DNA of 64,000 nt from Paenibacillus allorhizosphaerae (lineage in GTDB: Bacteria > Bacillota > Bacilli > Paenibacillales > NBRC-103111). Shown here piece after piece: positions 1 to 8,792 of this stretch. The notes beneath the pieces were generated by a model that saw only the letters and a list, made by a program, of their open reading frames with translations, ran no database searches and was not told where the DNA came from. Position 1 is the first letter of the stretch, and each line of letters begins with the position of its first letter. The stretch is taken from positions 33,726 to 97,725 of the forward strand of contig NZ_CAJVCE010000016.1 in the NCBI RefSeq assembly GCF_910594985.1, in the 5' to 3' direction. The position numbers were made by a program, and so were the translations under genes.

Positions 1-148
1 TGCGCAAGAATGGATTTTGAAAATCATAAGACAGCATTTGGAGTATCAATAAGTATCTGGAAATTAGACTTTGATTTTGGCTCATATTACCAATATTACA
101 TTATTTGTTACATTTTAAATCGAATTTTTGTATGCTAATATTAAAATC

Positions 149-757
149 ATGGCGAATGAGTACAAAATAGGACAATTTGCAAAACTGATCGGCAGAACCG
201 TAAGTACTTTGCAGCGTTGGGACCGTGACGGAATTTTGGTGGCTCATCGGACTGAAGGAAATCGTCGCTTTTATACCCACGACCAGTACTTACAAGTGAA
301 ATTCAGAGATCTTCATGCGGCAGGAAAGGGGGCTGTTGTTGGATATTGCCGGGTTTTCAATAACGAAAGAAATGAACTCTTTGAGTACCAGCATAGAGTT
401 ATTCTTGAGTACGCGATTGAAAATAATCTTTCGGTTGATCATTGGTTTCATGATATCGGGGGGCTTCTTAACGAGCGGAAAGAATTTACCAAACTGTATC
501 AAATGATTGCGGCTGGTGACGTACGTCTACTTATTGTTCCTGTAAAAGATAGATTAATTCGATATGGATATGATGCTTTTACCTTCCTTTGTAGTTTACA
601 TGGTACAACTGTGATCAGCGTAAGTGACTATCGTCCCGTGAATGAAATCTTGATTTCCCCAGCAGATGAAGAGACGGATGAATTATTGGAGCTGTTACCG
701 CTATTTCGCCGAATAAACAAAAGCAAAGTTATTCAAAAAATCAAGGAACTGCCCTAA
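149..757 (+). CDS. IS607-type serine recombinase (TnpA-like), catalytic Ser missing
   Basis: Residues 1-60 form a MerR-type helix-turn-helix (YKIGQFAKLIGRTVSTLQRW) and the rest is a small serine-resolvase domain, the layout of IS607-family TnpA. An in-frame TTG lies 21 bases upstream, but ATG 149 starts directly on the domain. The usual active-site motif Y-x-R-V-S reads GYCRVFNN here, so the nucleophilic Ser is Phe, while the second conserved motif (DRLIRYG) is kept. No tnpB partner is visible. Recombination by the canonical chemistry should be impossible; a domesticated DNA-binding role or a dead transposase are both possible. The family call is firm, the function is not. Confidence 0.8.
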   Translation: MANEYKIGQFAKLIGRTVSTLQRWDRDGILVAHRTEGNRRFYTHDQYLQVKFRDLHAAGKGAVVGYCRVFNNERNELFEYQHRVILEYAIENNLSVDHWFHDIGGLLNERKEFTKLYQMIAAGDVRLLIVPVKDRLIRYGYDAFTFLCSLHGTTVISVSDYRPVNEILISPADEETDELLELLPLFRRINKSKVIQKIKELP

Positions 758-1161
758 ATCAAAATATATTGCATTTGAACGTGCACAGGATTATACTAAA
801 TCAAGTAAGTTTTTCTAGTGCAGCATTGAGAGCCGCTGCATTAATTGTTCAAGATAACGTGACTCTATGAGTCGCACCTTCCTTAGGGAAAGTGTGTCAT
901 CATAGAGTTTTTTTTTGTATTTTAACCGGGCGTAACCGGAATGTACATAGTTCCATATGTCTATTTGACGATGTAATAGGAAGATGTCTTCTAGATCATA
1001 GAAATAGAAAAATTTGTCGCTATTTTCATCCTATGTGTGTATAATAAACACGTACGAAACATATAAAGGAAGTAATTAACAAATATATTGTCGATATATG
1101 GGACTAATATCATAGTATATAATGCCCGAAAGACATAGGGATAGCTGGGGAGTGATCCGTT
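758..1161. other. Intergenic region upstream of the pilus operon
   Basis: This 404-bp stretch carries no convincing gene. It holds a possible promoter (TTGCAT at about 769, TATACT at about 793), a leader-type long-loop terminator (850-916), and a second promoter-like TATAAT near 1030-1040, followed by an AT-rich dyad (ATATATTGTCGATATAT, about 1083-1099) before the TTG start at 1162. The pilus operon is probably transcribed from the second promoter. Confidence 0.5.
850..916 (+). promoter_or_regulatory. Leader-type long-loop terminator, member A (variant)
   Basis: CAAGA, 8 nt, then CTCTATGAGTCG opens the 5' arm of a hairpin closed by TCATAGAGT and a run of nine or more T. An inner hairpin (CTTCC/GGAAAG) sits in the loop. 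This is a looser match to the CAAGT-N6/7-CCCTA leaders seen elsewhere in the window, and it lies 245 bp upstream of the pilus operon rather than directly before a ribosome binding site. Confidence 0.5.
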
Positions 1162-2064
1162 TTGCGGAAAGTGATTATTTGGGCTTCGGGAGTAGCGCTT
1201 ATGGCGATATCTGTCGTAGGGAACCTCTATTTTTCAAAACTAACAGAGGTTAAATTCACCTCAACAGTCGCGATTAAACCAACGCGGTTGCTCAAAACTG
1301 GGGAAATTATTGAAGCCTCTATGCTGCGTCAAGTTTCAATACCCGAGTCCAGCCGTGCCAAAGATGCAATCATTAATTCAAATGAACTGATTGGCAAGGA
1401 AGTGCTCGTGCCTGTAGGGGAGAACGAAGAAATCGCATCTTGGAAAGTCGCTAAACCAGGTTATGTTCCGAAGGAAGACGAGCGTTACTATAGTTTTAAG
1501 ACAGACGTCACGACAAACGTCAATAATATGGTGCGTCGGGGCGATTCGGTGGATGTATGGGTTGAGTTTGATACACCAAAGTTTATCCGGACTCCATCAG
1601 GGCAATTATCTATTGGTGCCGTGAAGATTATAGAAGGCCTTCGAGTTTCATCGATCAAGACAGGAGAAGGCGTTGAAGTTGGCGACGTTAATTCAATGGA
1701 AAACTTTGTTCAAAGTGATTCGGTTCAGCTCGCAAATGATCGAACAAGACCAAACGGAAAGCCGGAAACGAACACGTACATCATGAAGGATGATACCTAT
1801 GCAGCATATGCCCTTGGTGCAATCGGTGGAAAAGTTAAACTTGCGCTGCCGAACCTGAATAGTCGAGACGGCACATCGGCCAAAGTTACGGATTCATTCT
1901 TGGAGTTACAAAGGGCGGATGCCTTCTCGAAGCAAAATAAGGGAGAGATTACGCTTAAGATTGACCTTAAAGATTCGGAAGTAAAAGGGAGCGATTCTAG
2001 CGCCCAGCAGGTCCCTTCAGTAAACCAGCCAGGAGCACCAACATCTACGGAGGTTCGTAAATGA
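1162..2064 (+). CDS. CpaB/RcpC-like pilus assembly protein (SAF domain)
   Basis: The TTG start is preceded by GGGGAG. The protein has an N-terminal membrane anchor (residues 3-25), a SAF-type beta-clip segment (about 40-100: TRLLKTGEIIEASMLRQVSIP) and an RcpC/CpaB domain (MVRRGDSVDVWVEF), then a Ser/Pro/Gln-rich tail. In Tad systems CpaB homologues act at the cell envelope as part of the secretion channel; Gram-positive versions lack the outer-membrane secretin, and none is seen here. It heads an operon with TadZ, TadA, TadB and TadC homologues and overlaps the next gene by 4 bp. Confidence 0.8.
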   Translation: MRKVIIWASGVALMAISVVGNLYFSKLTEVKFTSTVAIKPTRLLKTGEIIEASMLRQVSIPESSRAKDAIINSNELIGKEVLVPVGENEEIASWKVAKPGYVPKEDERYYSFKTDVTTNVNNMVRRGDSVDVWVEFDTPKFIRTPSGQLSIGAVKIIEGLRVSSIKTGEGVEVGDVNSMENFVQSDSVQLANDRTRPNGKPETNTYIMKDDTYAAYALGAIGGKVKLALPNLNSRDGTSAKVTDSFLELQRADAFSKQNKGEITLKIDLKDSEVKGSDSSAQQVPSVNQPGAPTSTEVRK

Positions 2065-3284
2065 GAGCACTAATCGGTATCAAGGAGCAAGTAGCAATAG
2101 AAAGACTTCTCGAATATCGAAAGGAAGGTATGGACTGTCAGATCGTTAATCAAAAAGACGAATTTTTTTTCCAACTACCTAACAATTTTGATGTTGTCTG
2201 TGTTGATTCCGGTCTATTCACCGATTTATATCCTTGGATATGGGTCGAAGAAATTAAGCGCGCTGCAACAACCGCTTTGGTATACATAGCCCTAGATACG
2301 GATACATATGATTCGACAATGTTATCTATTATCGAGAAGTTAGCTATGGATTATGATTTCAATATTATACCGGCACAAATTTCTACCGAAAAAACAGCAT
2401 ATGAATTTGTAAAAAATATACTTGGGTTTGAGCGAAGTCAGGCCCACCAAGTTGAGGGTAGCAAATTTATTACTGTATTACCCGCAGCTTCGGCGGACGG
2501 TGCCTCGACGGTTGCAATTAACACGGCTCTAGCTATTGCTTCAAAAACAAAATTGCGGGTGGGTTTGATTGATGGCAATCTGAAAAATCCCTCGTTACGA
2601 TCGCACTTAAACATTGCAGACCGTTTAAAAAGTAATTTTCAAATTCGGGCCAAGCTACAAACAGGTACACTAGATCCTACTTCTTTAGAGGCTGCATCCG
2701 TAGTGCATAAAAAATTTCCCAACCTTTATGTATTACCTGGTAGTCACCGCAGGGAAACGGCATCAGATGTAACACCTGAGATGATTTATCATCTTATGGC
2801 CGTAGCGAGACAAACTTTTCACATTACGATCATGGATGTCGGTTCCTTTGCGGATAACGCAGCTACGGTATGCGGCGTCAGGTATGCCGATGAAAGATGG
2901 TTGGTTTCTCAACCGATATACGCATCATACCGCATCAGCTGGAAAGAATGGTTCGAATGTTATTGGCGTCTTTGCGGGTTAGGTTCAAAAGACTTTAAGC
3001 TTGTGATTAACCGGCTGCAAGAGAACGAAAAAATCGATGATATGATTAACTATCTGAATATGGACGTCGTTGGGAAGATACCGAACGTAGGTGGCGGATT
3101 GGGAGTAAAATCAGTTCACGATGGTATTCCACTTTATTTGCAAGCCGGCTCGCAGATCGATACTTTTACCCAAGCGATTAATCTTTTGGCTTCAACGATT
3201 GCAGAAAGTAATAGTGCGGAGTTTGTCGCTGCGGCTTCAGAACAAAAGCAGCCTGGTTTCTTACGTAAAATATTCCAAAGATAG
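2061..3284 (+). CDS. TadZ/CpaE-like MinD-family protein with degenerate Walker A
   Basis: The N-terminal ~125 residues resemble the receiver-like domain of CpaE/TadZ, and the C-terminal part is a MinD/ParA-like P-loop fold (FITVLPAASADGASTVAIN, then VGLIDGNLKNPSL). TadZ proteins place the Tad machinery in the cell. The deviant Walker A normally reads KGGxGK[ST]; here both lysines are absent (ASADGAST), so ATP hydrolysis is doubtful and a scaffold role is more likely. It is translationally coupled to the CpaB-like gene by an ATGA overlap. Confidence 0.75.
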   Translation: MRALIGIKEQVAIERLLEYRKEGMDCQIVNQKDEFFFQLPNNFDVVCVDSGLFTDLYPWIWVEEIKRAATTALVYIALDTDTYDSTMLSIIEKLAMDYDFNIIPAQISTEKTAYEFVKNILGFERSQAHQVEGSKFITVLPAASADGASTVAINTALAIASKTKLRVGLIDGNLKNPSLRSHLNIADRLKSNFQIRAKLQTGTLDPTSLEAASVVHKKFPNLYVLPGSHRRETASDVTPEMIYHLMAVARQTFHITIMDVGSFADNAATVCGVRYADERWLVSQPIYASYRISWKEWFECYWRLCGLGSKDFKLVINRLQENEKIDDMINYLNMDVVGKIPNVGGGLGVKSVHDGIPLYLQAGSQIDTFTQAINLLASTIAESNSAEFVAAASEQKQPGFLRKIFQR

Positions 3285-3295
3285 AGGGTGGGTTC

Positions 3296-4720
3296 GTGAC
3301 GGAAACAGTGGTGAAGATGAAGACTCGTATTGCCTTCGATTCGTATAAATATTTGCAAGATATTCGGCAGGCGAAGGCAAAAGAGCAAGCGAGTACTTCA
3401 CTTCGTCTAATTTACGGCGGAGAGGGGCGCCGCATTCCTTTGTCCCAAGCTGCTGAGATTGTTCATAAACATTTGATGGATCGTCAGCAGAAAGATCAGG
3501 AACTGTATCGAGATATCCTCGCAGCGGGCCTCGGCAAACCAAATGCGAAAGAACGGATGAAGGCTGTTATCGACACTCTCATCATGGAATATCGGATTGA
3601 AATTGATCCGGATACTTTGATTGAGGGAATGAACGCAACTGAAAGTATTTTTGCTCAAACATGTGGTGCAAGTCTTATTGAAGATCTTAAAGACCTTCCT
3701 GGTGTTGAAGAAATACAAGTCATTGATAAAGATATTTTTCTACTTATTAAAGGGGAAACAATTCACTACACCAGGCGAAAGTTTAATTCCACCGAAGAAG
3801 TCCTTATCTTACAAGATCGACTTGCTTTGTGCGGGAAAAAACCGATTAATGAGAATACACCTTGGCTTCAGTCGTATTTATGGAACGGTTCACGACTTGT
3901 CATGTCAAGAGAACCATATTCGGATGTGCCGGCTATACATATTCGAAATTTTATTGTTCGTGACGTTACGCTAGATATGCTCGCATCGAAAGATTATCGA
4001 ACGATCAATTCCAAGATGGTAAAATTGCTAAAACTTCTTGTTCGTTATCACGCATGCCTACTAATCGGCGGCTCCACAAATACAGGAAAGACAACTTTGT
4101 TATTTGGCTTGTGTCAAGAAATTCCGGAGCATGAACGAATTCGGACTCTGGAATCTGATTTTGAAATCGCCTTAAGGAGACGACTAAAGGGGATTCGAAG
4201 CATCCTAGGAGTACGTAAGGTTGATGATATCGGACTCTCCATGGAAGAAGCTTTTAAACCTTTGCTTGTCATGTCCCCTCACTGGGTTGTACTCGGTGAA
4301 GGGCGGGGAGCTGAAATTAATCAGGCAATACAAGGAGCCCTTCGCGGACATGATGTAATGGCGACTATGCATACTAAATATCGTGAGTCGTTTATAAGCG
4401 ACGTTATCGACATGATGAAGCAGGACGGTCGTATACATGATACGGAAGATGCGAAAAAGCGTATTGCTCGAGCTTTCAACATTGTTATATTCCTTCGCTT
4501 AGTGAAAATAGATGGTCAGAATTTCCGAATCGCAACCGAAATCACGGAACTCTCGGTAGATGATGAGGAAAAGGTTCAGGTTCGACCTCTCATCGAATGG
4601 GATTTTCTTAAGCGGGATTGGAAGGTAACGGGACATAAAATAAGCCGACCTCTCATGGACCATATGATTGCTAACGGAGCGGACCCGAACGAGTTTAAAG
4701 AGCTAGGATTCTGGGAGTAG
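3296..4720 (+). CDS. tadA: TadA/CpaF secretion ATPase
   Basis: A 474-residue GspE-type ATPase. Residues 1-230 form the N-terminal domain; Walker A is GGSTNTGKTTLL (about 260), followed by an aspartate-box region, a Walker B-like stretch (HWVVLGEGRGAE) and the invariant HDVMATMHT motif. It should power assembly of the pilus on the inner face of the membrane. The GTG start lies 12 bases after the stop of the TadZ-like gene, with GGGTGGG upstream. All catalytic motifs look intact, unlike those of the neighbouring TadZ-like protein. Confidence 0.92.
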   Translation: MTETVVKMKTRIAFDSYKYLQDIRQAKAKEQASTSLRLIYGGEGRRIPLSQAAEIVHKHLMDRQQKDQELYRDILAAGLGKPNAKERMKAVIDTLIMEYRIEIDPDTLIEGMNATESIFAQTCGASLIEDLKDLPGVEEIQVIDKDIFLLIKGETIHYTRRKFNSTEEVLILQDRLALCGKKPINENTPWLQSYLWNGSRLVMSREPYSDVPAIHIRNFIVRDVTLDMLASKDYRTINSKMVKLLKLLVRYHACLLIGGSTNTGKTTLLFGLCQEIPEHERIRTLESDFEIALRRRLKGIRSILGVRKVDDIGLSMEEAFKPLLVMSPHWVVLGEGRGAEINQAIQGALRGHDVMATMHTKYRESFISDVIDMMKQDGRIHDTEDAKKRIARAFNIVIFLRLVKIDGQNFRIATEITELSVDDEEKVQVRPLIEWDFLKRDWKVTGHKISRPLMDHMIANGADPNEFKELGFWE

Positions 4721-4723
4721 GAT

Positions 4724-5701
4724 ATGATGACTGATCAGATTGTATCTGGAATAGCTAAGGGGCTGTTCTTAGCCTTGTGGATTATTGGGACGGTTATGAT
4801 TGCTGTTCCAGTTCTTCAAAAAATTGCTGTAATTTATCAGAGAAAAAGAAGGTTCAGGAGTCTTGGCGAGCCGGACAAGGAAATAAAAATATCACTTCGG
4901 AAAATACCAATCATCGATCAATTTGCTGTTGAAATGGAAATAGCAGAGATCAAATGGAGTGTAGAAGTGGTTCTCGCTATGATGCTTATGTTTTTGCTTG
5001 TTGGAGGGTTTGGATCAGCCGGTGCAATATACCTTCTGCAGCAGGCTTACGCGACAGGAGCTGATAGGATTGCTTCAACCAATCCATTGATCTTGAGTTT
5101 ATGTACCGGTATCTTATTTGCTTCATTCCCTTATTTTTATATCCGATTTCGGCTACAGCGAAAAAGGCATCGCATTGCGTTACGAATGATTGCATTAGTG
5201 CAAAACTTGATCGGTCACTATCGCCCCCGTATTACAATGGCTGAACTTGCATCCAAGGCAGGTCCTACCATGCATACAGATGTTCGTTCTGAATGGAAGA
5301 GGCTGGAGCTCTCCCTTCGCATTAAACCCGTGAAGGATGCTCTATACGAATTTTCGGAACGATTAGACAACCATTGGGCGGACGATCTGGTAGACATCCT
5401 GCTTATCGGGATAACACGTGGTGTGAATGTGACGGGCGCTCTTCAAAAGTTGGTAAAGGACATGCTAACTTCAAAGAGAAATGAGGAGAAACGGCTCGCA
5501 ATGGTTACGGTCTATCGTATTGGGACCGTGTTCCTGGTTCTTGCTGCGTTTGGAATCGTCCTTTTTAACATAATGGCCGATCCGCCTAATTTTAAGCATT
5601 ATTTTTTAGATCCGTTTGGTCAATCCCTAATGGTTCTCACTCTAATCGTTCTGATGGGGTCCATGGTTATGGTCTTAAAGTCAGGACGGAAACGATTCTA
5701 G
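4724..5701 (+). CDS. tadB: TadB-like pilus platform protein
   Basis: A 325-residue type II secretion F-domain protein. It has an N-terminal transmembrane segment (about 12-32), a pair near 83-108 and 122-142, a cytoplasmic T2SSF-type region, and two C-terminal segments (about 272-322). TadB and TadC form the membrane platform on which the TadA ATPase works. The ATG lies three bases after the tadA stop, so translation is probably coupled. Confidence 0.82.
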   Translation: MMTDQIVSGIAKGLFLALWIIGTVMIAVPVLQKIAVIYQRKRRFRSLGEPDKEIKISLRKIPIIDQFAVEMEIAEIKWSVEVVLAMMLMFLLVGGFGSAGAIYLLQQAYATGADRIASTNPLILSLCTGILFASFPYFYIRFRLQRKRHRIALRMIALVQNLIGHYRPRITMAELASKAGPTMHTDVRSEWKRLELSLRIKPVKDALYEFSERLDNHWADDLVDILLIGITRGVNVTGALQKLVKDMLTSKRNEEKRLAMVTVYRIGTVFLVLAAFGIVLFNIMADPPNFKHYFLDPFGQSLMVLTLIVLMGSMVMVLKSGRKRF

Positions 5702-5715
5702 CAGGGGGTGAGTGA

Positions 5716-6645
5716 TTGGATTTCTGGAATTATTTTTGGAATTACGGATTTAAAGCGATATTGGTTATATGCTTCGCCGCCGGCGCTTTATTTTTCTGGT
5801 TACCGATTGTTTCGAGTATTCGTTTTACTCGTAACAGTCGCCTTGCAAGATTGCTTGAAGAATTAAGAAGTAAGGAAGAAGCACAGTCTTTTTATCAGAG
5901 TTTAGCTGATCTTGATGATATGCCCGCAAAGGTCCGTCAGTACTATGAGAGGGCAAGACTTGCAGATCTTCCACACACCTTAACGTATACGTGGTTTCAG
6001 TTTATTCGCTGGATCTTGGCTTCTATATTTATGCTATTCGCATTTATGTCGCAAGTCAGAAGTCTAAACGATCTATTAAATCTTAATCTAGGAACGAACT
6101 TGTTCTTGCTTCTATTCCTCGTCTCTGCTGGATTACTTGGATATTGGCTTCCTATGGTAATCGTAGTGGTCTACGCGAATGGAAAGAAGACAGAGTATCT
6201 AATTGAGATTGCGAAGCTATCGCAACGATTACAGCTCTGTGTCAATGAAAAGTCGGATATAAGGGAAACATTCCTTATGGCAAGCAGGCCACTTAAGCTG
6301 CTTAAGCCACACATACAAGAAATGGCGGCAGCATGGGGCAATAATCAAAGGGCGGCCATTGAGCGATTTAAAGATTCCGTCGGCATTTCAGAAATTTATC
6401 CTCTCGTGAATGCATTAATATCGCTAAGTGAAACGGAAGCTAAGGAGATTGTTGAGGTCCTGAAAAGTGAGGCGGAGAACATTGACGCTACACTGGAATC
6501 CGATGTGAATCGTAGTATTGAGAATGCTCCTATATTTATAAGCTTCTATATCATGATCCCTTTTGGGATCGACGTGATTTTATTTCTATACCCGTGGCTT
6601 ACTTCAATTAGCACTCAGATTATGACTAGTTTTACAATGCCATAG
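5716..6645 (+). CDS. tadC: TadC-like pilus platform protein
   Basis: A 309-residue partner of the preceding TadB-like protein with the same plan: membrane segments near residues 11-31, 95-113 and 127-152, a cytoplasmic helical T2SSF domain, and a C-terminal segment (about 272-300). The TTG start follows GGGGGTGAGTGA. Its position between tadB and the small pilin-like genes matches Tad order. Confidence 0.8.
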   Translation: MDFWNYFWNYGFKAILVICFAAGALFFWLPIVSSIRFTRNSRLARLLEELRSKEEAQSFYQSLADLDDMPAKVRQYYERARLADLPHTLTYTWFQFIRWILASIFMLFAFMSQVRSLNDLLNLNLGTNLFLLLFLVSAGLLGYWLPMVIVVVYANGKKTEYLIEIAKLSQRLQLCVNEKSDIRETFLMASRPLKLLKPHIQEMAAAWGNNQRAAIERFKDSVGISEIYPLVNALISLSETEAKEIVEVLKSEAENIDATLESDVNRSIENAPIFISFYIMIPFGIDVILFLYPWLTSISTQIMTSFTMP

Positions 6646-6658
6646 GAGGTCGTTATCC

Positions 6659-6799
6659 ATGACAAAACTTGTCGTTATGCTGCTTGTATGTGTAATCCTT
6701 GCAGGTGCAACAATATATGCGCTAGGCAGACAGGTCATCCCTGCAACGGGTACAGCGGGAACTACGCAGCGAACAAATATTCAAACAGCATTTAACTGA
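6659..6799 (+). CDS. Pilin-like microprotein 1 (46 aa)
   Basis: MTKLVVMLLVCVILAGATIY opens the protein, which is a single hydrophobic helix followed by a short Thr/Gln-rich tail. The ATG is preceded by AGGAGG. It begins like the three 58-residue paralogues that follow (MTKLVV, then VCV-LAGA). Its place after TadC suggests it is the Flp-type subunit, but the usual prepilin-peptidase site (Gly followed by a helix with Glu-Tyr) cannot be seen, so it may enter the machine unprocessed. Confidence 0.7.
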   Translation: MTKLVVMLLVCVILAGATIYALGRQVIPATGTAGTTQRTNIQTAFN

Positions 6800-6860
6800 G
6801 TTATCTTAGACACCGAAAGGAGTCTAGAGATAAAAGCACTCTAATGGAGGGATATACTAA

Positions 6861-7037
6861 ATGACGAAGCTTGTAGTAACTCTACTGGTATGTGTGTTGT
6901 TGGCGGGAGCCGGCTTGTATGTAGGAGGGACGAAGATTGCTCCTGCAGCTGTGACGAAATCTACAAATGTGAATACTTCCGTAACAGGGGCTTCAGTAAA
7001 TGAAGCAACTGGCGTGTTTACAGGAACAGCACCTTAA
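6861..7037 (+). CDS. Pilin-like microprotein 2 (58 aa)
   Basis: A hydrophobic N-terminus (residues 3-24) is followed by a small-residue tail rich in Ala, Thr, Val and Asn that ends FTGTAP. The start is ATG with TGGAGGGAT upstream. It is nearly identical to the next gene in both protein and DNA sequence, which points to recent tandem duplication. Tad-locus position suggests a pilus subunit; no Glu-Tyr prepilin motif is present. Confidence 0.72.
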   Translation: MTKLVVTLLVCVLLAGAGLYVGGTKIAPAAVTKSTNVNTSVTGASVNEATGVFTGTAP

Positions 7038-7078
7038 TTGTATTGAAAAACTAGCATTATGGGATAGGAGGAATAATC

Positions 7079-7255
7079 TTGACAAAGCTTGTTGTAACGT
7101 TATTGGTATGTGTGTTGCTGGCGGGAGCCGGCCTGTATGTGGGGGGGACGAAGATTGCTCCTGCAGCTGTGACGAAATCTACAAATGTAAATACTTCTGT
7201 AACAGGGGCTTCAGTAAACGCAGCAACTGGAGCGTTTACGGGAACAGCACCTTAA
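7079..7255 (+). CDS. Pilin-like microprotein 3 (58 aa)
   Basis: Identical to microprotein 2 except near the C-terminus (NAATGAF in place of NEATGVF), and started by TTG after GGAGGAAT. The coding DNA is almost the same as that of its neighbours on both sides, so the array probably grew by unequal recombination. Confidence 0.72.
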   Translation: MTKLVVTLLVCVLLAGAGLYVGGTKIAPAAVTKSTNVNTSVTGASVNAATGAFTGTAP

Positions 7256-7312
7256 TATTATTATCCGTGTCTTAACTAATAATTTTAAATTTTCTAACTG
7301 GAGGAGTAATCT

Positions 7313-7489
7313 TTGACAAAGCTTGTCGTAACGTTATTGGTATGTGTGTTGCTGGCCGGAGCTGGCTTGTATGTGGGGGGAACGAAGATTGCCCCTGCGG
7401 CTGTTGACAAATCAGGAAAAATAAACACTTCTGTTACCGGAGCAAACGTAAACGAATCGACGGGTGCAGTCACGGTTACGTCCCCCTGA
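7313..7489 (+). CDS. Pilin-like microprotein 4 (58 aa)
   Basis: The first 31 residues match microproteins 2 and 3; the tail has diverged (DKSGKINTSVTGANVNESTG). It starts at TTG after GGAGGAGT. Identity concentrated in the hydrophobic half fits a subunit whose N-terminal helices pack in a filament core while the tail is exposed and varies. Confidence 0.72.
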   Translation: MTKLVVTLLVCVLLAGAGLYVGGTKIAPAAVDKSGKINTSVTGANVNESTGAVTVTSP

Positions 7490-7492
7490 ACT

Positions 7493-7648
7493 ATGTCAAA
7501 ACTCATTATTACTTTACTGTTGCTGACGTTTATTTTCGGAATTGGAGTTTTCGTTTTCCTTGGTAATGGCGGAATCGTAAAAGACCTCCAGAATGGCCAT
7601 AACCGGGTTACCAATGCATCCCGAAGTTTTGATTATAGCACCAATTAG
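7493..7648 (+). CDS. Pilin-like microprotein 5, divergent (51 aa)
   Basis: MSKLIITLLLLTFIFGIGVF opens a single membrane helix with a polar, Asn-rich tail. It starts 3 bases after the stop of microprotein 4 and overlaps no other likely start. It shares only the MxKL-hydrophobic plan with microproteins 1-4, so it may be a minor subunit. There is no clear Shine-Dalgarno sequence, and coupling to the preceding gene is likely. Confidence 0.62.
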   Translation: MSKLIITLLLLTFIFGIGVFVFLGNGGIVKDLQNGHNRVTNASRSFDYSTN

Positions 7649-7673
7649 AAAACAGGACAGAAGTGATCGATAT

Positions 7674-8144
7674 ATGCTTAAGAGCCGATATATCCTTGTT
7701 CTTACTAATGAAAGGGGCATTGCAAACCTCCTAGTGACGTTGCTTGTAATGCCCCTCCTTTTATTCTTGTGCTTTGCGATCGTACCTTTTTTTGTTTACG
7801 CAATGCGACTCGATCATATGCATACGATTGCGAACCACGCTTTGAAAGAGGCCGAGGCGGTGGGGTATGTAAGTCCAACCGTCATATCGAATACAAATGC
7901 AAGGTTAACGGCATTGGGGCTCGGAGCAGTTGCCGTTGGAGGGACAAGTTACCCGTCATTTGCGGGCAGCACAACGACGAAAGTTTTTAAGGACGCTGCA
8001 GATCCTACAATCACGCTATCTATAAAATACCCCGCTCCGAATCTGACCAAAATGCTTGCTGCGATCCGTAGTTCGGGAAGCAGCTCAACTAACGAGGGTT
8101 ATTATGTTATAACCATTTATGGTAGAAGTGAAGCTTTCAATTGA
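7674..8144 (+). CDS. TadE-like minor pilin
   Basis: 156 residues from ATG 7674, chosen over an in-frame start at 7593 because the earlier one would overlap microprotein 5 extensively. The short basic N-terminus is followed by one strong membrane helix (about residues 18-42: LLVTLLVMPLLLFLCF) and an extracellular domain with the heptad-like stretch HTIANHALKEAEA typical of TadE-like proteins. It is probably a pseudopilin of the Tad-like machine. Confidence 0.65.
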   Translation: MLKSRYILVLTNERGIANLLVTLLVMPLLLFLCFAIVPFFVYAMRLDHMHTIANHALKEAEAVGYVSPTVISNTNARLTALGLGAVAVGGTSYPSFAGSTTTKVFKDAADPTITLSIKYPAPNLTKMLAAIRSSGSSSTNEGYYVITIYGRSEAFN

Positions 8145-8159
8145 TGAGGGGGAATTAAG

Positions 8160-8735
8160 GTGAACTGGCTAACTGCACTTCGCCGGCGAAACCATGATTT
8201 ATTTCGCGAGCAGCGCGGTGGCGTGCATATCTTGTTATTTTCCCTCCTTGCTATATTAGCAATGATTTGGATGTGGGTGGTCGTTGTAAACTGGATGCTC
8301 CAAACTGTCGTTACGGATAAAACAAAGCCACTTCTGGATCATGCCACCCACGCTGCTTCGTTAGATATAGATCCGGTATTAGCTGCGAAAGGCTCTCTTG
8401 TCTGGAACACGGTAGCGGGTACAAACAGCTTTTATAAATACTTACGTCTTAATATGCGCCTCGATTCTACGAACACTCCTGTCAACGGGAGCTATTTAAG
8501 TCAGGCGCCGGTAGTTCACTATCTTGAATTTGTAACGAATCCGAGCTATCCGTTTATCATTCATCGCTCGATCGTTGCAAATGGTGGAACATCGATGCAG
8601 GTTACAAGAAACGTAGATGTCACGATCTATGGGCCTTCAATCGTTGCTATTGTTGAAATTCGTCAAAATTTAATTGGCTTTGGAAGGCAAGAACCCATAG
8701 TGATCAGTAGTGTTGCAAGCGTCCGGTTCCGATAA
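8160..8735 (+). CDS. Second TadE/TadG-like membrane protein
   Basis: 191 residues from GTG after a GGGGGAATTAAG site. The arrangement is Arg-rich N-terminus (RRRNHDLFREQRGGVH), membrane helix (about 21-45), then an extracellular beta-rich domain. The Arg-Gly-Gly before the helix resembles the TadE/TadG signature. It is 15 bases downstream of the other TadE-like gene, and the two could form a heteromeric tip or initiator. Confidence 0.62.
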   Translation: MNWLTALRRRNHDLFREQRGGVHILLFSLLAILAMIWMWVVVVNWMLQTVVTDKTKPLLDHATHAASLDIDPVLAAKGSLVWNTVAGTNSFYKYLRLNMRLDSTNTPVNGSYLSQAPVVHYLEFVTNPSYPFIIHRSIVANGGTSMQVTRNVDVTIYGPSIVAIVEIRQNLIGFGRQEPIVISSVASVRFR

Positions 8736-8792
8736 CGACTTGTGTTTCATGTCCCAGGGAATAAAAATTTGGAGTTTGGGTGGGGTGAGAGT

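Noticed and set aside
1100..1160. Cyclic di-GMP riboswitch before the pilus operon (suggested by the HD-GYP gene)
   Set aside because: The sequence GCCCGAAAGACATAGGG lacks the GEMM core and tetraloop-receptor pattern.
7593..7673. Upstream start for the first TadE-like gene
   Set aside because: It would overlap microprotein 5 by 56 bases and add residues unlike the TadE N-terminus.
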